12,504 bases of DNA from Bacillota bacterium. Lineage in GTDB: Bacteria; Bacillota; Clostridia; Acetivibrionales; DSM-1351. A program made the translations under genes and the position numbers. Positions 6,914-12,504 of the stretch are shown one piece after another. The number at the start of each line of letters is the position of its first letter. Position 1 is the stretch's first letter. The stretch spans positions 1 through 12,504 of the forward strand of contig JAEVZU010000048.1 in the NCBI GenBank assembly GCA_023392075.1. The letters are read 5' to 3'. The notes under the pieces are model-generated. The model made no database searches, was not told the DNA's origin, and saw only the letters and a list, made by a program, of their open reading frames with translations.

Positions 6914-7405
6914 TTGATAGTGGAAGAAATCTCAAAATTTCATACTGTGCGAGGCTATCAGCTCCTGTCACAGAACAAAAATCTTCTCACTTCCGCTATG
7001 GAGGACTATCTTGAGATGATTTACAGAAATAGCCTTGTGGAAGGCTATATGAGAGTCAATACCCTTTCGGAGCTTTTAAATGTTGCCGCTCCATCAGCAA
7101 CAAAGATGGTTCAGAAACTAAGCAAACTGGGGCTGCTGGATTATAAAAAATACGGCATAATATTTCTTACCGAAAACGGACGTGAAATAGGTAAGTTTCT
7201 TTTGGAGCGGCACAATACAATTCAGGAGTTTCTTAACAATCTGGGAGTTTCCGAAGATATACTCACCGAAACGGAATTAATTGAACATTACGTATCATTG
7301 ACAACCCTGAACAAAATCGGTCTCTTTAATAAATTTCTCCTTAACAATCCCGAAGTCTGCAAAAAATTGAGTGAATTCATAAAGCTTAACTCCCAACGAA
7401 CATAA
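6914..7405 (+). CDS. mntR: MntR-like manganese-responsive transcriptional regulator (DtxR family)
   Basis: 163 residues starting at TTG 6914, which has AAAAGGA 6 bases upstream; a GTG two codons later is the alternative. The winged-helix domain contains AAPSATKMVQKLSKLGLLDY as recognition helix and wing. All six manganese ligands of Bacillus subtilis MntR (Asp8, Glu11, His77, Glu99, Glu102, His103) have counterparts: Asp31, Glu34, His100, Glu121, Glu124, His125. There is no SH3-like third domain, as in MntR and unlike DtxR/IdeR. About 22 extra residues precede the usual start, and about 20 follow the core. It should repress uptake genes when Mn is plentiful; mntH lies 500 bases downstream with matching operator-like boxes. 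It has no close terminator of its own. Confidence 0.92.
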   Translation: MIVEEISKFHTVRGYQLLSQNKNLLTSAMEDYLEMIYRNSLVEGYMRVNTLSELLNVAAPSATKMVQKLSKLGLLDYKKYGIIFLTENGREIGKFLLERHNTIQEFLNNLGVSEDILTETELIEHYVSLTTLNKIGLFNKFLLNNPEVCKKLSEFIKLNSQRT

Positions 7406-7407
7406 AA

Positions 7408-7426
7408 ACCGTATTAATAATACGGT
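7408..7426. promoter_or_regulatory. Perfect palindrome after mntR
   Basis: ACCGTATT-AAT-AATACGGT begins three bases after the mntR stop. The stem is 8 perfect base pairs. It is followed by CAAAAAAA on the plus strand, so it lacks the U-run needed to terminate mntR; read on the minus strand it is followed by five T. It could be a 3'-end stabilising stem or an operator. The function is undecided. Confidence 0.4.
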
Positions 7427-7463
7427 CAAAAAAATATCCGTTACGGGCACAAAAACAAAAGCA

Positions 7464-7491
7464 TTGTTAATTGCCGTATCAATTTTATAAT
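7464..7491 (+). promoter_or_regulatory. Promoter for the Cys-rich small protein gene
   Basis: TTGTTA (7464-7469), a 16-base spacer, then a perfect TATAAT (7486-7491). The start codon follows 46 bases later, with a strong GGAGGTG ribosome site in between. This suggests the small gene is transcribed on its own as well as possibly from mntR. Confidence 0.55.
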
Positions 7492-7537
7492 TAGTGGTAG
7501 GTTGTTAACGATTTAGCTTGTTGTGGAGGTGTACCCA

Positions 7538-7720
7538 ATGTTGAACTGCAGTTTATGTGATTATTATTCCCAGGAAAGAGGTAAAAAGGTTTGCCTGTTC
7601 TCCGATCATTTATTTGTAAAAAGCCCATCGGATATGAAGCATTATCCCTGCCAGGATATGAGTTATCAGGATTATCTGTCAAAGCAGGAAAAGAAGGACA
7701 ATATTGAAATCGTTGCCTGA
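7538..7720 (+). CDS. Small Cys-rich protein of unknown function (60 aa)
   Basis: ATG 7538 has GGAGGTG 7 bases upstream, an own promoter and a strong terminator after it, so it is a complete one-gene transcription unit. The protein has four cysteines, in CSLC (Cys4, Cys7), VCLF (Cys19) and YPCQD (Cys38), plus His24 and His35. The tail is charged and lysine-rich. There is no signal peptide or membrane segment. The CxxC plus two later Cys pattern suggests a zinc- or iron-binding knuckle in the cytoplasm. I know no function for it. Its place between mntR and mntH invites the idea of a metal-related role, but the independent signals mean the link may be only positional. Confidence 0.8.
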   Translation: MLNCSLCDYYSQERGKKVCLFSDHLFVKSPSDMKHYPCQDMSYQDYLSKQEKKDNIEIVA

Positions 7721-7747
7721 TATCCGTCACTTAATAAGTATTCTTCA

Positions 7748-7776
7748 GCCGTCTGTATGAATCAGGCGGCTTTTTT
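7748..7776 (+). terminator. Rho-independent terminator after the small Cys-rich gene
   Basis: The stem GCCGTCTG (7748-7755) pairs with CAGGCGGC (7763-7770), with one G-U pair and a 7-base loop, followed by six T. It separates the small gene from mntH. Confidence 0.9.
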
Positions 7777-7833
7777 ATTATCAAATTTTTTTCTGATACA
7801 GGTGTGTAACAATTCTCTCATTCAACACATATT

Positions 7834-7890
7834 TTAGATTAGGTAAACGAAATTAGTCTAAGCTAAAGTTATTAGTTTACTTTAAACATA
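7834..7890 (+). promoter_or_regulatory. Three tandem MntR/DtxR-type operator boxes before mntH
   Basis: TTAG starts at 7834, 7853 and 7872, each exactly 19 bases apart. All three share TTAG-N2-TA in the first eight bases and an AAA core near positions 12-15. TTAG-N2-TA is also how the DtxR-family consensus half-site begins. In addition, AGGTAAAC (7841-7848) and GTTTACTT (7875-7882) form an inverted pair around the central box. The last box ends about 20 bases before the mntH start codon. A manganese-loaded MntR from the neighbouring gene is the likely ligand. The core promoter inside this region could not be placed with confidence. Confidence 0.55.
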
Positions 7891-7906
7891 TTTTTGAGGT
7901 GCTGAA

Positions 7907-9211
7907 ATGCTGGACAAAAGTTACATACCTGCAGCCGGATCACAGGCTGATTCTTTAAGTTTTGAAAAAATATTCACCAGAAAACGCCAACCCTTTTCCA
8001 AACTGCAAACACTGCTCAAGTTTATGGGTCCAGCCTTTATTGTAAGTGTAGCTTATGTAGACCCCGGAAACTTTGCAACAAATATCAGCGGCGGGTCAAA
8101 GTTTAATTATAATCTTGTCTGGGTCATTCTATGGAGTAACCTTATGGCCATCTTTTTGCAGTCGCTTTCTGCAAAACTTGGTATAGCAACAGGCTATAAC
8201 CTTCCCCAGATGTGCGGAAAAGTATTTTCCAGAAAGGCAAACTGGGGCTTCTGGGTTATTGCCGAAATTGCAGCCATGGCAACCAATCTTGCAGAATTCC
8301 TTGGCTGTACACTGGGTCTTTATTTGCTTTTTCATATTCCCATGGCCTGGGCGGGTCTTATAACAGCCCTCCTGACATTTTTTATAGTATACATGGGCAA
8401 ATACGGTCAAAGAGTGCTTGAAGCAGTTATTTCCATTTTGGTGGCAGTGATTTGCATATCGTATACTCTTGAACTGTTTCTGGCAAAACCTGATTGGGCG
8501 CAGGCAGGTCTTCATTTATTAATTCCGTCAATGCCCGGCAGCGAAGCTGTACTGATTGCCGTAGGCATGCTGGGCGCCACTGTCATGCCCCATGTTATCT
8601 ACCTGCACTCGCAGCTGGTACAGCAAAGAAACGAAAACCTGACCGAGCAGCAGAAAAGAAAGCATTTAAAGATGGAAAGGATAGATATAACTCTTGCCAT
8701 GAATATAGCTTTTGTTATAAATGCTGCAATGGTTATAGTTTCTGCCGCTGTATTTTACAGGAACGGTATGGCAGTTGAAACCATAGAGCAGGCGCACCAA
8801 TCCCTCTCCCCCCTGCTGGGAGCCGCATCAAGCGGAGCTTTCGGGCTGGCACTGATCGCATCGGGGCTATCCTCTTCGGTAGTGGGGACCATGGCCGGCA
8901 CAACCATAATGCAGGGCTTTGTAGGGCTTAAAATAAGTGATAATGTGACAAGACTGGTGACCATGCTGCCGGCCATGCTGATAATTATTCTGGGGATAAA
9001 CCCCATGCAGGCACTGGTATTCAGCCAGGTGGCACTGAGTTTCATCCTTCCGGCGGCAATCATCCCAATGCTTTTGATAACAAGCCGCAAGGATTTAATG
9101 GGATCCCTGGCGAATAAACCAATAACCAATATAGCAGGCTGGATGATTGCAAGCATAATAATTGCAGCCAATGCGGTCCTGCTGGTTCTTACCTTCGGCG
9201 GCGCGGTCTGA
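7907..9211 (+). CDS. mntH: Nramp-family divalent metal (manganese) transporter MntH
   Basis: 434 residues, hydrophobic throughout with about 11 membrane segments, the Nramp norm. It is a proton-coupled importer of Mn2+ and sometimes Fe2+ in the cytoplasmic membrane. The metal site is intact: DPGN (Asp52, Asn55) in the first helix, and Ala224/Met227 in GATVMPH, with His229. The Met of that motif favours transition metals over Mg or Ca. The N-terminal tail of about 37 residues is polar. GAGGTG lies 5 bases before the ATG. The gene is preceded by three phased operator-like boxes and lies downstream of mntR, so repression by Mn is expected. It converges on metG with only 28 bases between stops and no visible terminator. 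Confidence 0.96.
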   Translation: MLDKSYIPAAGSQADSLSFEKIFTRKRQPFSKLQTLLKFMGPAFIVSVAYVDPGNFATNISGGSKFNYNLVWVILWSNLMAIFLQSLSAKLGIATGYNLPQMCGKVFSRKANWGFWVIAEIAAMATNLAEFLGCTLGLYLLFHIPMAWAGLITALLTFFIVYMGKYGQRVLEAVISILVAVICISYTLELFLAKPDWAQAGLHLLIPSMPGSEAVLIAVGMLGATVMPHVIYLHSQLVQQRNENLTEQQKRKHLKMERIDITLAMNIAFVINAAMVIVSAAVFYRNGMAVETIEQAHQSLSPLLGAASSGAFGLALIASGLSSSVVGTMAGTTIMQGFVGLKISDNVTRLVTMLPAMLIIILGINPMQALVFSQVALSFILPAAIIPMLLITSRKDLMGSLANKPITNIAGWMIASIIIAANAVLLVLTFGGAV

Positions 9212-9239
9212 TCAGCCGGGATAAGTGTTCTCTTGCCAA

Positions 9240-10889
9240 TCAGCCAATCAGCACCTTCAGTTTTTCCACTTCCTCTTCCACACGGCTTTTATCAATTCTT
9301 TGAAATAAAATTCCCGTTTCCGGCAAAATGTAGCCGGACGTAATGTATTGCGGTTTCCAGAGATCATTCAGTCCCAGCCATCTCTGCACCTTCTCCGAGG
9401 AGAAAGGAAGAAATGGCTTTAAGAGGACTGCCAGGTTCGCAATGATCTGCACACAGTTGTATAGAGTATTTTCACATTCTTGCGGTGCGGCAGTCCTTGT
9501 CTCCCAGGGCTTTTGAGAATCGAAATATTTGTTTGACCACCTTACGAATTCAAATATTCCATCCAGGGCTTCCTTAAAGGCACCGTTTTCAATCCTATCT
9601 CCTGCAGCCGGGAACAAAGCATCAAGCTTTAACGAAATTTCAGTGTCCAGAATGCCTTCCGGTACCACTCCGCTAAAGTATTTCGTTATGAATGCCAGAT
9701 TCCTGTTTGCAAAGTTTCCGTATGCTCCCAGCAATTCTCCGTTATGACTGTTTACATACTCCCTCCAGGTAAAATCGGTGTCTCTTTTTTCAGGTCCGTT
9801 TGTAATCAGAAAATATCTGATGGAGTCTGGGTCGAAATTGTCCAGCATTTCCTTGACCCATACGGCATAATTTCTGCTGGTGGATATTTTCCTGCCTTCC
9901 AGAGTCAGATATTCACAGGATACAATTTCATCCGGCAAATGCCAGCCCTTGCCGTTTGCCAGCAGCAAGCCCGGAAGTATTATGGAGTGAAAGGGTATGT
10001 TGTCCTTACCATGGACATAGTAGTGTTTGGCATTATTCCCAAACCATAATTCATTAAAGTCGTCACCTCTTTTCAGTGCTGTCTGATAACTGCCCGACAG
10101 GTAGCCCAGGACATTTTCGGCCCAGATGTAGATTTTCTTGTTTGCAAAATCCGGATCGGGGACATCTATCCCCCAGTCCAAATCCCTTGTAACTGCTCTG
10201 TCCCTCAGGCCTTCGTTTATATACTTTTTTGAAAATGCCATAGCATTTTTTCTCCACTGAGGGTGACCGTCTATATATGCCTTTATTTCCTCCTCAAGCC
10301 AGGAAAGGGCGATATAAAGGTGGTTGCTCTCCCTGAACTCAGGAGCGGTGCCGCATACCGAGCATTTTGGATTTCCAAGCAGTTCGGGCTCCAGCAGTTT
10401 TCCGCAGGCATCACACTGATCTCCCCTGGCCTCCTGCCCGCACTCCGGACATATGCCTTCAACAAACCTGTCGGCCAGAAAACCCTTGCAGGCACAGCAG
10501 TATGCCTGCGGCGCACTCTTCTCATAGATATATCTCCCTTCATACATGGTCTTGTGAAACTCTTTTACAAAATTTTTATGCTCTTCCGAGGAAGTCTTAT
10601 CGTATAAGTCATAAGTAAAACCAAGCCGGTTGAAACACTCCTTGAATTCCTCGTGGTAATAGTCGCTGATTTCCCCGGGTGTTTTCCCTTCCTGCCTGGC
10701 TCTTATGGCCACAGGTGTACCATGGCAATCGCTGCCTGATACATAGAAAACCCTGTCGCCTATCGCTCTGTGATATCTTGCCAGTATATCTCCGGGTATG
10801 AGCGCAGAGACACGTCCTATGTGAAGTGAGCCGTTTGCGTAAGGCCATGCGCCTCCGATTAAAATATTTCTGCAATCTCCGTTATTCAT
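9240..10889 (-). CDS. metG: Methionine--tRNA ligase, type 1 catalytic core without C-terminal tRNA-binding domain
   Basis: 549 residues. A class I synthetase joining Met to tRNA-Met. The HIGH signature reads HIGR at 23-26 and the KMSKS loop reads KISTS at 334-338. The zinc insertion has four CxxC pairs (131-134, 147-150, 159-162, 176-179), the arrangement of the E. coli-like type 1 enzymes. A helical anticodon domain follows, and the protein ends near residue 549 with no EMAP/OB-fold extension. ATG 10889 is chosen because GGAGG lies 5 bases upstream; longer frames only read the repeat in antisense. That ribosome site is itself the end of the repeat. No T-box leader is seen. It may be a second synthetase in this genome. 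Confidence 0.93.
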   Translation of the reverse strand: MNNGDCRNILIGGAWPYANGSLHIGRVSALIPGDILARYHRAIGDRVFYVSGSDCHGTPVAIRARQEGKTPGEISDYYHEEFKECFNRLGFTYDLYDKTSSEEHKNFVKEFHKTMYEGRYIYEKSAPQAYCCACKGFLADRFVEGICPECGQEARGDQCDACGKLLEPELLGNPKCSVCGTAPEFRESNHLYIALSWLEEEIKAYIDGHPQWRKNAMAFSKKYINEGLRDRAVTRDLDWGIDVPDPDFANKKIYIWAENVLGYLSGSYQTALKRGDDFNELWFGNNAKHYYVHGKDNIPFHSIILPGLLLANGKGWHLPDEIVSCEYLTLEGRKISTSRNYAVWVKEMLDNFDPDSIRYFLITNGPEKRDTDFTWREYVNSHNGELLGAYGNFANRNLAFITKYFSGVVPEGILDTEISLKLDALFPAAGDRIENGAFKEALDGIFEFVRWSNKYFDSQKPWETRTAAPQECENTLYNCVQIIANLAVLLKPFLPFSSEKVQRWLGLNDLWKPQYITSGYILPETGILFQRIDKSRVEEEVEKLKVLIG

Positions 10890-10891
10890 AC

Positions 10892-11039
10892 TAACCTCCA
10901 TGAGCCATATTATGGCTTTGAGCCGCATAGCGGCGCTAAATGTTATGAAATTTGTCACTCTCCTACCGCTGTATGGCGAATAAAGGAGGTTAATTAGCCG
11001 TGTGCAATCTGCAAATTCTTTTAGTATAAAAGAATTTGC
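10892..11039. repeat. Composite intergenic repeat, copy B
   Basis: Same order of parts as the copy at 622-774. The left end TAACCTCC (10892-10899) is inverted relative to GGAGGTTA at 10985-10992. A hairpin GCCGC-ATA-GCGGC (10922-10934) is followed by an A-rich word and TTATGAAAT. The right end reads GAATAAAGGAGGTTAATT, then GCC and TGTGC. An extra stem AGCCATA-T-TATGGCT (10903-10917) is present only in this copy. The unit ends in a perfect 13-base stem, GCAAATTCTTTTA-GTA-loop, at 11011-11039. The left end supplies the metG ribosome site on the minus strand. Confidence 0.75.
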
Positions 11040-11309
11040 CCTCTATTGACAATGTATAACACGCCTCACGCCGGCTATTTTGCCACTTTTCTTTGTCGTC
11101 GTCCTTGCCTTGTGTCAGCAAGGCTGCGTCCATCCTCCTCGAAAATTGCCAAAATATCTCGGCGCGAGGTCGGTGATTTTTGAGCGAGATAATTGGGCTT
11201 GCGGCAAGGCAAAGGCGTGCAGTAAGGCTTTGTGCCTTGCAAGCGGCTTCAACGCAGCCGCAGGGCAAATTAACCACTCAAAAACGTATTGTACATTGTC
11301 AATAGAGGG
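11039..11309. mobile_element. Two-lobed palindromic MITE-like element, 271 bp
   Basis: The perfect 18-base terminal inverted repeats are CCCTCTATTGACAATGTA (11039-11056) and its complement (11292-11309). Inside are two separate imperfect palindromes. The first spans about 11061-11172, with TATTTTGCCACTTTTC (11076-11091) matching the complement of 11141-11156 at 14 of 16 positions. The second spans 11177-11284, with TTTTTGAG/CTCAAAAA at its ends and a GCTTGC...GCAAGC stem near its middle. No protein family is recognised in either strand. It shares words with the 808-973 element (CTGCGT, TCGAAAATT, CACTCAAAA in that order) but has different termini. A structured RNA is an alternative. Confidence 0.65.
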
Positions 11310-11346
11310 TATGGTAAGTTAAAGAGTCTTTGTGGTTATTGCAGCT

Positions 11347-12366
11347 TTACATATGCTCATTATAAAACTCGGTGTAATTTGCCAGCTGGCTTTTGAGCAG
11401 GTTTGGAGTGTCTATTTTATATGGACAGTGCTCCCTGCACTGGCCGCATTCTATACATTTGTTTATAAGCTCCATTTTATCCCTGAAAGCATCCTGCAGG
11501 AACTGCTGATAGGGGGCCCTCCTCAAAAGCAGGGAGATTCTTGCCTGGGTAGGTATCTCTATACCTGCAGGACATGGCATACAGTAGCCGCAGCCCCTGC
11601 AGAAATTGCCCGCCAGCTCTTCCCGGTCCTTATTGATGACCTCCCATAAGGCTTGGTCCAGCACAGGAGGATTCTTTTCCAGTGCCAGAAACTCGTCCAG
11701 CTCCCTCTCCCGCTGAATGCCCCATATGGGTACGACATTTTCATACTGGCGCAGGAAAGCAAAGGTTGACGCGGCATTTGTTATAAGACCGCCTGACATT
11801 GCTTTCATGGCGATCAGGCCCACATCATATCTTATACATTCTTCTATCAGCTCCAGATCCACGTCGGAGGATAAGGAGCTCAAAGGAAATTGCATCGTAT
11901 CATACAGCCCTGATGCAACTGCTTCCATAGCTGTTTTTATTCTATGGTTTGTTATACCGATAAAACGTATCATGCCCTTCTTCTTCGCTTCCAGAAGTCC
12001 TGCATAAGTACTGTCCGGATCATTGGGATCAGGCAGTTCGGCAGGATTGTGAAGCTGAAGTATATCCACATAATCGGTTTTCATATTTATAAGACTTGTC
12101 TCAAGGTGTTCAAACAGTGTCTTTTTATCGCTGGCAAAAGTTTTAGTAGCTATTATAATATCTTTTCTGACTTCTGAAAGAGCATATCCGACCTTCTCTT
12201 CGCTGTCGGTGTAAGCTCTGGCCGTATCAAAAAAGTTAATTCCGTTATCATATGCCTTTAATAACAATTCCTTTGCTTCATCAAAGGAAACCCTCTGTAT
12301 GGGAAGTGCTCCAAAGCTGCTTCTTGCAACCATCAGACCTGTCCGTCCCAATCTTGTTCTTTCCAT
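11347..12366 (-). CDS. Aldo/keto reductase with C-terminal double 4Fe-4S ferredoxin domain
   Basis: 339 residues. The N-terminal AKR barrel has the full catalytic tetrad: Asp47 and Tyr52 in FFDTARAYTDSE, Lys75 in IIATKTF, and His106 in LQLHN. The C-terminal 85 residues carry two iron-sulfur motifs, Cys256/259/262/265 (CxxCxxCxxCP) and Cys304/307/310/314 (CxxCxxCxxxCP). This fusion is common in anaerobes and suggests electron transfer between a nicotinamide site and a ferredoxin-type path; the substrate is not predictable. ATG 12366 is chosen because GGTGAT lies 5 bases before it; the upstream in-frame start has no site. It has its own promoter and a 37-base gap to the palindromic element downstream, with no standard terminator. 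Confidence 0.93.
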   Translation of the reverse strand: MERTRLGRTGLMVARSSFGALPIQRVSFDEAKELLLKAYDNGINFFDTARAYTDSEEKVGYALSEVRKDIIIATKTFASDKKTLFEHLETSLINMKTDYVDILQLHNPAELPDPNDPDSTYAGLLEAKKKGMIRFIGITNHRIKTAMEAVASGLYDTMQFPLSSLSSDVDLELIEECIRYDVGLIAMKAMSGGLITNAASTFAFLRQYENVVPIWGIQRERELDEFLALEKNPPVLDQALWEVINKDREELAGNFCRGCGYCMPCPAGIEIPTQARISLLLRRAPYQQFLQDAFRDKMELINKCIECGQCREHCPYKIDTPNLLKSQLANYTEFYNEHM

Positions 12367-12416
12367 AAAAATCACCAACCTTTTCTTTGTGTCTGAGTTC
12401 AACTCTGTATCTCATA

Positions 12417-12446
12417 ATTATAGTCCTAAAAAGTAATTAAATGCAA
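12417..12446 (-). promoter_or_regulatory. Promoter for the aldo/keto reductase gene
   Basis: On the minus strand, TTGCAT (12441-12446), an 18-base spacer and a perfect TATAAT (12417-12422). The leader to the start codon is about 45 bases. The remaining sequence to the window end shows no gene. Confidence 0.6.
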
Positions 12447-12504
12447 ATACATGAACAAAGTGGCTGTGCTCTGTGACGGTCATATATAAATGCTGATGGT
12501 ACCC

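Noticed and set aside
10890..11040. T-box leader for metG
   Set aside because: No T-box antiterminator sequence or terminator was found on the minus strand; the region is explained by the repeat.
10990..11322. Frames of 80-95 codons around the 271-bp element
   Set aside because: They are shadows of the inverted repeats, with no ribosome site and no family resemblance.

Overview
The window looks like a low-to-moderate GC Firmicute chromosome, most likely a Clostridia member (cluster III or a related cellulolytic/soil lineage). The pointers are strong GGAGG ribosome sites, a YesM-type sensor kinase, an AAA_32/Lon-type protease, an MntR/Nramp pair and a ferredoxin-fused aldo/keto reductase. The genus is an inference. 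No rRNA, tRNA, CRISPR or complete transposase gene was seen.

Layout: (1) 1-660, plus strand: the 3' part of a YesM-family sensor histidine kinase whose last codons run into a repeat. (2) 622-1086: a gene-poor stretch with a composite repeat and a 166-bp palindromic MITE-like element. (3) 1087-6443, minus strand: a gene train transcribed as amidohydrolase, tsaE, tsaB, rimI, then a Lon-type protease. The amidohydrolase/tsaE and tsaB/rimI pairs overlap by 8 bases. TsaE and TsaB belong to the tRNA t6A37 pathway. (4) 6444-6913: the amidohydrolase promoter and a ~227-bp element bounded by inverted repeats. (5) 6914-9211, plus strand: a manganese module made of mntR, a 60-residue Cys-rich protein and the Nramp transporter mntH. 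Three TTAG-type boxes at exact 19-base spacing lie in front of mntH. (6) 9240-10889, minus: a short methionyl-tRNA synthetase with four CxxC pairs. (7) 10890-11346: a second copy of the composite repeat, then a 271-bp two-lobed palindromic element. (8) 11347-12366, minus: an aldo/keto reductase with two C-terminal 4Fe-4S motifs and a clear promoter.

The genes form three functional groups: tRNA modification with housekeeping proteolysis, manganese homeostasis, and a separate metG and redox enzyme. The least explained material is the repeat family. Three or four copies of a small hairpin with compensatory base changes sit beside Shine-Dalgarno-like ends, and one end serves as the ribosome site of metG. 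At both gene-poor loci the composite repeat is followed within 0-33 bases by an unrelated-ended but similarly built palindromic element.
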